Assembly: GCA_964036045.1 (NCBI GenBank)
Contig: OZ038382.1
Span: forward strand, 82,621,918-82,685,917
DNA from: Eutreptiella sp. 'Long Island Sound 2002'
Lineage: Eukaryota > Euglenozoa > Euglenophyceae > Eutreptiales > Eutreptiaceae
Direction of reading: 5' to 3'
Length of the DNA: 64,000 nt
Position numbers and translations under genes: made by a program. The notes beneath the pieces were generated by a model. The model did not search any database. It was not told the origin of the DNA and saw only the letters and a list, made by a program, of their open reading frames with translations. Below are positions 11,491-21,361 of this stretch, piece by piece (the stretch's first letter is position 1; each line of letters starts with the position of its first letter).

Positions 11491-13525
11491 GAGAAGGACG
11501 CTGAAAAATGCCACAGAAGAGGTGAAGAAGCAACAAATTTGGCTGCAGTAGAGAAAGCAGCGGAACAAGGGAGGAAACAGGTACAATGCCATCTGCAATT
11601 CGGTTCTTCAGCGATACTCTCAAGATTTTCACCAATGAACAAAATGGCCTGCATTTGCGGGGCTGCTGCAGGCTGCAGAGTAACAAGCTGATGCTCCCCG
11701 AAAATAAGAGGAAGAACCAGTGGCTGAAGCAAATCTTGAGGGGAGGAAAGCCGCAGAGAAAGCAGTGGAACTGGAGACAAAACAGGTACAATGCTCTCTG
11801 CAAATCGGTTCTTCGGCGGAGTACGCCCAATTTTCACCAATGGCGGGATTTTTTTGGTCTGCTGCAGGTTGCTGAGAAAGAACCTGATGAAATTCGCAAA
11901 AAAGAGGAAGAAGCAATAAGGTTGGAAGCAGCAGCTGCTGAAACAGGGCAAGAAAGCGGGGGAAGCAGCAGAAAAGGAGCGAAAAAAGGTAAGATGCCAT
12001 CTGTAATTCGTTCTTCAGGGATATTCAAAAATTTGTCACCATTGAACGAAATGGCCTGCATTTGCGTTGCAGCTGCAGGCTGCTGAGGAGGAGGCTGATG
12101 GTCTCCGAAAAAGAGAGGATGAAGCAGCAGCCCAGGCAGAGCGTGAGGAGAGGGAAGCCGCAAACAAAGCAGCTGAACAGGACAGGAAACAGGTATGATG
12201 CTCTCCGCCATTCGGTCCCTCAGCGATGCTCTCAAAGTTATCACCATTGAACCAAATGGCCTGCATTTGCGGGGAGGCTGCAGGCTGCTGAGGCAGAAGG
12301 TGATGAACTCCGACAAAAAAAGAAGAAAGCAGCAGCTGAAGCACAGCTTGACGAGAGGGAGGCGGCAGACAAAGCAGCGAAACAGGAGCGAAAACGGGTA
12401 CCAGGCCGTCTGCAATGGGTTCTTGGGCGGTGTTCTGAAAATTGTCGGCATTGAAGCAAATGGCCAGCATTTGCGTTGCTGCTGCAGGCTGATGAGGCTG
12501 AGGCTGATGCTTTCGGAAAATCCCAGGATGGAGCAGCAGCTGAACCGCAGCGTGAGAGGTGGGATACCGGAGACAAAGCAGCGGAACAGGACAGTAGAAA
12601 TGTGTGGTGCTCTGTGCAATTCTGTTGCTCAGCGATGCTCTCAGACTTGTCACCATTAAACGAAATTGCGTGATTTTTGGCACAGCTGCAGGCTGCTGAG
12701 GAAGAGGCTGTTGAACTCCACGAAGAAGCAACAAGGATGGCAGCAGCAGCAGCTCAAACGCGGCAGCAGGCGAGGGAAGCTGCAGACAAAGCAACAGCAG
12801 CTGAGCAGGAGAGGAAGCAAGTGCGATGCCCTCCGCAAATCCGGCTTCGTTTTGCTATTCGGTTCCCGACAGCGTCGTAATTGCAGGAACATGCGTAGAT
12901 GGTTACCTATGTAGAAATGCGTTCGGATGAAGTGTAGTGCTACACATCTGTGCCATGTCAGGCTGCAGATGCCAGAGCGTTGGCTGAAGAGTCCACGGAA
13001 GCGAAGCGCCAGGCGAGGGAAGCCGCAGAGAAAGCAAAAGCAGTTGAGCAGGAGAGGAAACAGGTGCAATGCCCTCTGCAACTACGGCTTTCAGCGTCCT
13101 TTCTGCGTTTTGCTATTTGGTTCCTCAAAGCGTAACAGGTGCAGGAACATGCATAGAAGGTTAGTTCGGTTAAAATATGTTTGGATGCGGTGCAGTGCTA
13201 CACACCTGTGCTATGTCAGGCCGCAGATGCCAGAGTGTCGCCTGAAGAAACCGCTGAAGGGAAGCGCAGCGCGAAGCAATAGCAGCAGAAAGCCCCTGAG
13301 CACAAAACAAATTGCTATGGCGCCCTGTTGCAATCACCTTTACTATTTGGATCCTCAGAGTAGCACCGGTGCAGAACAAGCTGCAGCAGATTCGGGTGAG
13401 TGGGATTTGAATCCACTTGGCGGAAGTGCCGTGTCTTTGTGCTATGTCAGGCTGAAAAGGCTGCCGAAGCGAAGCGCAAGCTGAAGGAAAAAGAGCAACG
13501 ATCCGCCAAAAATACCAGAAAACTG
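11491..13525 (+). pseudogene. Exon-repeat array A: ten tandem exons for Ala/Glu/Lys helical repeats
   Basis: Inferred exons: 11491-11580, 11672-11785, 11868-11988, 12079-12192, 12284-12397, 12488-12601, 12692-12820, 12962-13063, 13220-about 13311, 13451-13525. Most are 114 nt (38 codons), start at GCT after CTGCAG, end in CAG before GT, and are phase 0 at both ends. Units read like AAEEEADGLRKREDEAAA, then EREEREAANKAAEQ, so a long charged alpha-helix or coiled coil is expected. The 82-91-nt introns (five of six are 90-91 nt) are themselves conserved from unit to unit; the last three introns are longer and end in ATGTCAG. Exon 2 has two stops, exon 3 an apparent frame change and exon 9 a stop and a lost donor. 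Function unknown. Confidence 0.7.
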
Positions 13526-13647
13526 GTATTGTGCCCTCTTGAAGTGTCTCTTATTTGGTCATCACGGTTGCATAGGAGCCGAACAATGTTCAAGAAGATG
13601 TCGTGGGTAACATCTACATCCGGTGGCTGGCAGTCAGTCAGCGAAGG

Positions 13648-14385
13648 GCAGTCCATTCGCTTTGCATTATTCGATTTTACTTGCACAAATCAAATCTACT
13701 GGTGTGTGTTTGTAGTATCTTAGGCCCAAGCAAAAGGCACGCAAAAGGGAAAGCGAAAAAGACCAGACGAGGGTTCTGATGATGATGACGAGTCCCGTCA
13801 CGAGACCACGGAGAATGAATTTGATAGTGGCGTTGAGGTGGTACCTGGATTTGAATCACTGGAGCACCTTCATTACAGCAGCAGCCGGCATAGAGAGGCA
13901 GCCACGGGCGTCCTGCACTGTGGAAACATTATTCCAGCAAAACCGCTTGGTGAGATTGCAGGGTCTCTGGTAGAAAGGAAAGTAAAGGACTGGTTATGGT
14001 GCTGGCAGCAGTTAGGGCAGTCCGTTCGCTTTGCATTATTTGATTTCAATTTCAGATATCAAATCTACTGATGTGTGTTTGTAGTATCCTAGGCCCAAGC
14101 AATAGGCACGCAAAAGTGAAAACGGAAGAGACCAGACGAGGATTCCGATGATGATGACGAGTCCCGTCACGAGAACACGGAGAATGAATTTTATAGTGAC
14201 GTCAAGGTGGTACCTGGATTTGAATCACTGGAGCACCTTGGTTACATCAGCAGCCAGCATAGAGAGGCAGCCACAGGCGTCTTGCACTGTGGAAACATTA
14301 TTACACCAAAACCGCTTGGTGAGATTGCAGGGTCTCTGGTAGAAAGGAAAGTAAAGGACTGGTTATGGTGCTGGCAGCAGTTAGG
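13648..14385 (+). repeat. 369-bp tandem duplication of one exon with its flanks
   Basis: Bases 13,648-14,016 and 14,017-14,385 are direct copies (period 369). Each carries an acceptor (TAG) followed by a coding segment starting AQAKGTQKGKRKRPDE or its decayed equivalent, with a basic nuclear-localisation-like run, an acidic DDDDES run and a more hydrophobic end (VERKVKDWLWCWQQL). The first copy is open; the second has an in-frame TGA after the basic run's first residues (about 14,118). This continues the array A gene downstream of the helical exons. Confidence 0.75.
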
Positions 14386-14676
14386 ACGGCTGCGAGGCAC
14401 TCCTGGACACCAACCGTAAACACTCCCGAAACCACTGAGGGGGTTATCAGGCTGGTAAGAGATCAAGGCACGCTTGCCGATTTGCCCCTTCGTGCATGCA
14501 TTTTGCTGAGGCAAAATGCAGCGCCACCACAGCTTGATGGCATGTGGTCAGAACATAGGCAGCAGGGCCTCAGTGTCATCGTGCCGCTGAAACAAAAACA
14601 CTTCCAGATTACTGTGGGCGATGTGAGAGAAATACTCCGACACGGTGAAGCTCTGCAAATTCTGGCTGCCGCGTAG
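14365..14676 (+). CDS. Unknown protein segment downstream of array A
   Basis: A 103-codon open stretch with ordinary amino-acid composition (GVIRLVRDQGTLADLPLRA, later VPLKQKHFQITVGDVRE), ending at TAG 14,674-14,676. It follows the tandem exon but in a different frame from it, so a frameshift or splice lies between. I see no known motif. It could be the C-terminal part of the array A product. 14,677-15,170 holds only competing short ORFs. Confidence 0.35.
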   Translation: MVLAAVRTAARHSWTPTVNTPETTEGVIRLVRDQGTLADLPLRACILLRQNAAPPQLDGMWSEHRQQGLSVIVPLKQKHFQITVGDVREILRHGEALQILAAA

Positions 14677-15178
14677 CGCTCATTCCACTCACTGCGACAC
14701 GATCTTTTTGATGATGATACTGTATGGTTGCAAGGGAGTTCCTGCATACCCAGAGAGTTTGCAACCGCTTCACACCGTATGCCACGCACAGTGTGCAGCT
14801 TGCAGGAGGTTCAAGAGTACTGAAAGATACGTATGAGACCAAGGAGGGGTACCCTTTCGCCCCTTGAGTGTTTCTGCTTGCTGTGCTGAATTGGATGGTC
14901 CGGCCAGTGAGAGAAATAGCACCAAAACCTGCTGTGCATCAAAAGAGGAATTCCTTTGATGCCTTCGCACATTTTACAAGTGTTCGTTGTTGCACTGACT
15001 GCAAAATGCCTCGTTGTTTTGTCCTAAAGATGGAATGCCGCTATAGAGCACCATCTCGACCCTGCAATTCTCTGCCCATTAGGAATTTGATTAAAAAATT
15101 CAGGACAACGGTAACATGGCGTGCCATCCATGCACAGCGCAGTGGATATGGTGCTTACTGTGATCGAGTGTCGCAAAA

Positions 15179-15640
15179 ATGGCGGCAGATGATCCACTGT
15201 GTGGGGGCATCAAGCAAACTGCCCGGCTTGCTCTTTTGGATCCCCAGGAGACTTCGCCGCTACTTGTTGCAATCGGTGAGCATGACAGCCTGTTTCACAA
15301 GGGAAACTATCAGAGATCTCTGTGCTTTTCTTTTGATGCCACGAACTTCGCAAACTATAGACCAAAAAAAGCGCAAGTCCTGGCATTCACCTTGCCACAC
15401 CTGCGCTCACCACACCAACAGTATGTGGTTCACCGTGTCGGGAGGTGGCTCGGTCCAGATAGCGCTACCGACTAGTGCGATGGTTTGGACCACATATCTG
15501 TGGTGAAGGCGATTGAAGATGTTTGTCAAAAGCACATTAGGCATCCGGAGTGCGCGAGGCCTCGCGGACACCGATCACGTATTGTAAGACGCGTAAGACT
15601 ACAGGTGCGGCACCATACCGACAAGCACATTTGCTTTTTA
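15179..15640 (+). pseudogene. Unknown conserved segment, copy 1 (RWLGPD...SVVKAIEDVCQKH)
   Basis: The frame reads IGEHDSLFHKGNYQRSLCF, then VVHRVGRWLGPDSATD, a TAG stop at 15,473-15,475, and on in frame through HISVVKAIEDVCQKH. The part from RWLGPD onward aligns with 33,270-33,370 at DNA level, which has no stop there, so the gene is real but this copy is broken. After QKH the two copies diverge abruptly, next to a GC-rich palindrome at 15,550. A transposase-like protein is possible, but no catalytic motif is visible. Confidence 0.5.
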
Positions 15641-17237
15641 TGGCGTACGTGTGTGTAGTCGCAGCGTTGGTCACGTATGAAACGGTGAACAACATTGTCC
15701 ACGGGAAAAATCAGTGCCTGAGGCCTCGCACACTCAAACCACATAAGAAAATTAAAATGCAAGCAGGTCAGGCTACGCCAACTTCTACATTCGCTCTCAA
15801 GGCTACCACTTTTGACTGTGGATTATACATTAGTAACCTTCGTTGTAATGTCCGTTGTAATCATGGGGGGCAGGGGAATGCTTTTTTTTAGAACAGCCAC
15901 TCAATGGCAGGTGTGTCCAGTTTAATGGCGGCCGCAGCCGTCGCTGCTCGAAGGATAGGGTGTTTTTTTCCAACAGGGAATAGGAGAGAAAACGGAACAG
16001 GAGTGTGTGGTTGCGAAACCGGATTCCCGTTACTGGCGACGGAGCGCACGCAGACACCAACTAAAAGTTGCGACGGCAGAGTGCGCACTAGTAATGACGA
16101 CAGGCAAGATGTTTTCAAGTATGCTGTTTTTACATTAGGCTGTGCAAAACGTGAATTAAAATATAAATGCAAATTTAATTGAACGCAGAAATACACAGAA
16201 TGCCGCTTCGCACCAGAAAATCAGTAATGCATCGAATGATTGCACAGGTAAGGAAAGGAGCTGCCGCATTAAGAGAGGCATGCACTGCAGAACTAGCATG
16301 CCAAACGGCTGATGACTTATGGAATGGACAGAAACGAACCCCCTGCCGGCACAACTGCTGTTAACATTTGCACAGCGACTCACGTTCAACAAAATAACGC
16401 GACACAGTTTGCCCGCAGCTAAAAGGCAGGAGGACAAGCGCTGGGTGCCCAATTTGCCACAAGATGGCTGGAACCCGTACCTGTTGATGCGTCAACAGGC
16501 AGTACCAAACAGAATGAAACCGCAAAACGCAACAAGGTACCTAACAAAAACAGAGAAACGAACCAAAGTACGACTTGGGCAAGTAGACGCCGCTGCAAAT
16601 ACAGTGGACGAACAGGGAGCAGCAGCACTTAAAGCAACATGAACATTGGTGCTTGCATCGTGTTGCGTGCTGTGGATTGACGACTGGTACCAGGCACAAT
16701 ACACCACACAGCCCGACGATGAGGACGGCGACGAGAAAGAGGAAGGTGAGGATCTAGATCAAGTACTGGAGAGCCAGCAGACGGGGAAGCAGGCGCCTGC
16801 CTCTCACTTTGATGCAGGTCCCGATCATGCAGGCAACAGCAAGCCGAAGAAGAAGGCGAAGACTGTAGGGAGTGCAAGTGCAGAGTTCAAGCCGCCATCG
16901 CGTTCTGGTTCTCAGCCGTCCCGCGGTATTGTTGCCTCCCTGAGTGGGGGAGGTTGCGTGGCAAGAAGCCTAAATACGGGGTTGGTCATGTTGGCAGCAC
17001 CGAAGAAGATGTAATTCAAGATGAACCCAGATGTTGTTTCTCTTTTTGCTGTCATGTGTTGGCGAGGTCTTGCACACTCGCCTTCAATGCGAATGTATCC
17101 ATATGCCCTTAAGGGCTTGTACATTTTTGCCTAGCTTATATTTCAGTGTTTGCATGTAGTGCATTTCCTTGCATGGTTGTTGCCTTCTGTCCAAAATTGT
17201 TTTCACGACCTTGAGTGCCCGAGGCCTCGCGCACTGA
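15550..17237. repeat. Three near-palindromes AGTGCGCGAGG / CCTCGCGCACT
   Basis: Imperfect copies sit at about 15,550-15,571, 15,716-15,737 and 17,216-17,237, each centred on GAGGCCTC with 8-11-bp arms. The two outer AGTGCC-type copies (15,716 and 17,216) also match each other when one is inverted, including a flanking TTGA. They bracket about 1.5 kb holding the coding segment at 16.2-17.0 kb. Confidence 0.6.
16319..17014 (+). pseudogene. Unknown protein with Lys-rich nuclear-type tail
   Basis: Two ORFs in one frame separated by a single TGA (16,640-16,642). The first part is basic with ordinary composition (RQEDKRWVPNLPQDGWNPYL). The second has an acidic DDEDGDEKEEGEDLDQ run, then KPKKKAKT, a good monopartite nuclear-localisation-like stretch, and ends at TAA 17,012-17,014. 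An overlapping upstream ORF from 16,200 (PLRTRKSVMHRMIAQVRK) may be its N-terminus in another frame. No domain is recognised. The location between the palindromes suggests it belongs to the same insert. Confidence 0.45.
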
Positions 17238-17456
17238 GGGACAGAAAAAAGCAATGTATTTCGCAGGACAAACTTTGTTAGTACTGGTGTTCCACAGAAT
17301 TACAATATTGAAATGCAGCTTTTGCAAAGGCACCTGCATGTGGAATTTTGAAATACAAAAGAACCAACATTAACAATGCCAACCCTTCGAATCAATCAGA
17401 ATGATAATCTATTTTACCAAACAAAATCTTGAAAAAACAAGCAAACTGCCGGAAAT
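17015..17456. other. AT-rich spacer
   Basis: No coding signal and only the third palindrome (17,216-17,237). It separates plus-strand coding (left) from minus-strand coding (right), so both units point into it. Confidence 0.5.
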
Positions 17457-18035
17457 TCATTTTCCTTGTGAATTTTGATTCATAGATGTGGTAAATGTAC
17501 GAAGAGGATACTGGTGCTGATGCTGCTGGTGATGTTGGTGATGGTGCTGGTGATGGCCGTGACCATGTAGGCCATCAAGCTGCGCCAAGAGTTGAGGCGC
17601 GGGTGGTGGAGTCAGGAATCGCTCGCAGGCCGTGAGGGTTGCCGTTGTTTGCTGTAGTGCAGTACGAGGATTGCCCTGTCCCTGTGATTGCTCCTCAGAT
17701 TGGTGCCGAGTGGAGTGTTGTGCCAAAAATTGCGGCGCCAGCGGTGGCATAATGAATGGTTTCCCAAGCAGTATCACCTCTGGCGGCGGAGGCAGTCCCA
17801 TTTCTTCGGTCTAACCTGTGGGTTTCTGCATCGCAACCCGGGGCTCCTCTTCCTTTGGGCGTGCCTCCAGTATGAACTCACAGATCGCCCGCATGTTCCG
17901 CTCCATTTTGCAGATGTGCTCCGCATGCTTCAGCATTGTCTGCTTGGTCACGATGCCCTGATCCAGGAGAATCTTGTTCCCCACCTCAGCTGGGCCAGAC
18001 GCCCTTCCACACCCGAGTACTCTCTCGGGGCAGAA
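17457..18035 (-). pseudogene. Gln/His-rich unknown protein, one nonsense stop
   Basis: On the minus strand the frame reads EVGNKILLDQGIVTKQTMLK, then HAEHICKMERNMRAICEFIL and an acidic patch to a TAG at 17,811-17,813, then in the same frame a Pro/Gln region and a His/Gln run (HGHGHHQHHHQHHQQHQHQ) to TAA at 17,457. The central part looks amphipathic and helical; the rest is disordered. Copy B of the array gene begins head-to-head at about 18,036, where homology to copy A starts abruptly, so that point is a rearrangement junction. Function unknown. Confidence 0.45.
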
Positions 18036-18825
18036 GTCAAAGATGGAGCTCCAGGAGCAAGGGAACCAAGAGGTATCATCAGAGGACGACGCGAGTGAAA
18101 CAGAATATGAGCTGGCGTGAGAGGTAAGCCACAGTTCGGAGGATAACACTGGATCCCCATGCAAGGCTAATGGGACGGAAAAGAACCAAGAAGTGGCTAA
18201 ATCAACAAAAGCAAAGGGCAAGAGCACGGCATCCCAATGCACCAAAAAGAAGCTTGCAAAGCAGGTACTCTCTAAGCAGGAAATTCTTCACCTTGCTAGG
18301 AAGCTCGAGGAAGCAGGTGTAGCAGAAGTGACGACCGTAGATGTTGCATCAAACCGAGGCTTTTCAAAGCTGTTCGGCCTCTTTGTTCCGGAAAAAGCAG
18401 GACGAGAGGATGTGATCTCTGAAACTTCTGATGCGGTCCTCCAGGGGCACACACTAAGGAGATTGTACCAACAATCCAGTGGTATCACATGTTTATATCT
18501 CAAGCAACATCAACTCGGGAACACTTGCAATTGTGATAACCAAGCGTCTTCCAGTACATCTGATGACAGAGCTGAAGCTGAAGCTCAATGGAAGGCAGAC
18601 CAAGCAGCCATTGCACATAGAGAGGCTGTAGAACAGTTTACAAAAAACACTGTGTGTTGCATATGCTTGCCACACTGCGACAATATCACCGATGTGCTCC
18701 ACTTGGAAGCCTGTGAAGCAGACTTGTTGCATCAGGATGAAGCGGCAGTACAAGCGGAACGCAAGGCAAAGGAAGGTGAAGCAAATACTACAAACAAGGT
18801 AGTGCATAGAATCTTGCGGCAGTGA
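18036..18825 (+). CDS. Array gene copy B, conserved head, intact 210-codon ORF
   Basis: Homologous to 10,499-11,290 but open from 18,193 to TGA 18,823-18,825. It carries a Lys-rich start (STKAKGKSTASQCTKKKLAK), then LSKQEILHLARKLEEAG, FSKLFGLFVPEKAG, ITCLYLKQHQLGNTCNC and a helical region with EAEAQWKADQAAIAHREAVEQ and DEAAVQAERKAKEGEAN. The helical stretch has the same flavour as the exon repeats that follow at 19 kb. A GTGTGTTGC site after about 18,645 could be a donor, so part of this ORF may be intronic. It is the best-preserved copy of this gene. Function unknown; the nominal start codon is GTG and the true start is uncertain. Confidence 0.55.
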
Positions 18826-19025
18826 GTTGATATTCTTGTCCATGCCATAGTTCAATATCCAGTGACCAACTACCATGCGTTGTAATCCAGTCTTTGCTGC
18901 CCTGTCCCCCCTTGATTGAACCTCTGTCCGTTTGAATGTGTTGCAAGCGTTTCTGTGCGTACCGTCAGGGGTTTTTTCATGATCTCTGACGCCTCAGGGG
19001 AATGCATGTATTGACTATAATTGGA

Positions 19026-20523
19026 GCTGCTGAGGGCTGGTGAGAAGGACGCTGATAAATGCCACAGAAAAGATGAAGAGACATCAAGGTCGGCTGCAGT
19101 AGAGGAAGCAGCCGAACAAGGGAGGAAATAGGTACGATGCCATCTGCAATTCGGTTCTTCAGCGATGCTCTCAAGATTGTCACCATTGAACAGAATGGCC
19201 TGCATTTGCGGGGCTGCAGCAGGCTGGAGAGGAACAGGCTAATGCTCACCGAAAAAAAAAGGAAGATTCAGTGGTTGAGGCACAGCCTGAGGAGAAGGAA
19301 GCCGCAGAGAAAGCAGCGGAAGTGGAAACAAAACGAGTACAATGCTCTCCGCAATTCCGTTCTTCAGCGAAGTACGCCCGATTGTGACCATTGAAAAAGT
19401 GGCGTGCATCCTTGGGGCTGCTGCAGGTTGCTGAGCAAGAGGCTGATGAAATCTGCAAAAAAAGAGGAAGAAGCAATAAGATTGGAAGCAGCAGCCGCTG
19501 AAGCACAGCAGGAAGCGACGGACGCAGCAGAGAAGGAGCGAATACAGGTACCATGCCATCTGCAATTCTTTCTTCAGCGATGTTCAAAAATTTGTCACCG
19601 TTGAACGAAATGGCCTGCATTTGCATGGCTGCTGCAGTCTGCTGAGGAGGAGGCTGATGGTCTCCGAAAGAAAGAGGATGGAGCAGCAGCTGAAGCACAG
19701 CGTGAGGAGAGGGAAGCCGCAAACAAACCAGCGGGAAAGGACAGTAAACAGGTATGATGCTCTCTGCAATTCGGTTCCTCAGCGATGCTCTCAAAATTGT
19801 CACCAATGAGCCAAAGGGCCACCATTTGCGGGACTGCTGCAGGCGGCTGAGGAAGAAGCCGATGAACACTAACAAAAAAAGAAAGAAGCAGTGGCTAAAG
19901 CACAGCTTGACGAGAGGGAGGCGGCAGAGAAAGCAGCAAAACAGGAGCAAAAACAGGTACCATGCCATCTGCAATTGATTGTTCAGCGAGTTTCTCAAAA
20001 TTGTCCCAATTCAACCAAATGGCCTGCATTTGCGTTGCTGCCGCAGGCTGCTGAGGAAGAGGCTGATAATCTCCGAAAAAGGGGACGATGAAGCAGAAGC
20101 TAAAGCACATTATGAGGAGTGAAAAGCCACAAGCAAAGCAGCGGAACAGGACAGTACAAATGTATGGTGCTCTCTCCGATTCCGTTCCTCAGCGATGCTG
20201 TCAAAATTGTCACCATTGAAAGAAATTGCGTGTATTTTTGGGGCTGCTGCAGGCTGCTGAGAGGGGGTCTGATCACCTCCAGAATGAGACAACAAGAATG
20301 GCATGAGCAGCAGCTGAGGGGCGGCAGTAGGCGACGGAAGCTGCAGACAAAGCACAGCAGCTGAGCAGGAGAGGAAACAGGTGTGATGCCCACTGCAAAT
20401 CTGGCTCGGTTTTGCAATTTGGTTCCCCCACAGCGTCACAAGTGCAGGAACATGCGTAGATGGTTAGCTGTGTTGAAATATGTTTGGCTGCAGTGTAATG
20501 CTACACATCTGTGGTATGTCAGG
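19026..20523 (+). pseudogene. Exon-repeat array B: seven tandem 38-codon helical exons
   Basis: Inferred exons: 19026-19131, 19223-19336, 19427-19547, 19638-19751, 19843-19956, 20047-20161, 20253-20380, with an eighth acceptor at 20,522. Exon starts are 196-211 bp apart and introns 90-91 nt, matching array A unit for unit. Exons 2 and 4 are clean 38-codon repeats (AGEEQANAHRKKKEDSVVEA; SAEEEADGLRKKEDGAAAEA). Exon 1 ends in TAG where array A has CAG; exon 3 has one extra A; exon 5 has a TAA; exons 6 and 7 have indels and stops. The array breaks off just inside exon 8, where the minus-strand block begins. Coiled-coil or single-helix structure is expected. Confidence 0.7.
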
Positions 20524-20559
20524 CGGCAGGTGACTATAAGCCTGCCTGCAAACACTGCA

Positions 20560-21361
20560 AAGGAAACCAACGATTCCGTTCACGTTGAACGCTGCGTATA
20601 AAACACGAAAAGTAGTATTCTTGCTCGTTACTCAGCTGTGCATCCCAACCACGTCTGGTAGTGTGCAGGTCACCTGATCAAGTGCTTCGAGAGTTGATGA
20701 ATACCGCCTCTGGATACCGCCGCTGTTGCCCTCTCACCAAATCGGGCCAAGCATCTCGCCGCTGCAGCGCAGTGCAGGGTGCGGGGATACTGGCGGAAGG
20801 CGTTATCCTTGGAGTTGGACAGGGTTATTGTTGCATTGAGGACTTTCTCTCCACGGCCATGACCACTCATAGCTGTGTTTGCCGGCACAGGTATGCTCAA
20901 CTGCTTGGACTGCTTCGGATGAGAGCCCGCTCGCACGTCAGTCACCGTGGTAAGAGTACCAATCCCTTCAGGTTGAACGCTGCGTTGGATACAGGAAGAG
21001 AGACCGCAGTAGTGTTGCCGCTCGTCGCCCAGTTGCCCAACGGAACCGCGAGTGGTAGTGTGCAGGTAACATGAAGGACTGCTTCAAGACTTGATGAACG
21101 CCGCTGGCTACCGCCGCTGGCCGTTGACCTTTCACCGAGTTCGGTGAAACATCTCGCCGCCGCAGTGCAGTGCAGGGCTACTGGAAGTCATCGAGGAACT
21201 CACGGATGGTGTCCTCCTTGGACATGGACTGGGTTTCCGCTGCATAGGGGACTTTGTCTCCACAATCACGACCCTTCATAGCTGTGTTCGCCGACACACG
21301 TTTGGCCACCTGCTTGGACTCCTTGGGAGGGGAGTCCGCTCAGATTTGCTTCACCGGTGGT
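20560..21361. repeat. Diverged tandem duplication, about 395-bp unit
   Basis: 20,560-20,955 and 20,956-21,361 align along their length (shared TTGAACGCTGCGT, GGTAGTGTGCAGGT, ATCTCGCCGC and CATAGCTGTGTT). The right copy contains the C-terminal codons and stop of the minus-strand gene; the left copy is a spare tail with the matching peptide PANTAMSGHGRGEKV. Confidence 0.75.

Noticed and set aside
14868-15506. 212-codon plus ORF
   Set aside because: Another frame (15,179 onward) matches the second genomic copy at 33.3 kb, so this long ORF is mostly a shadow.
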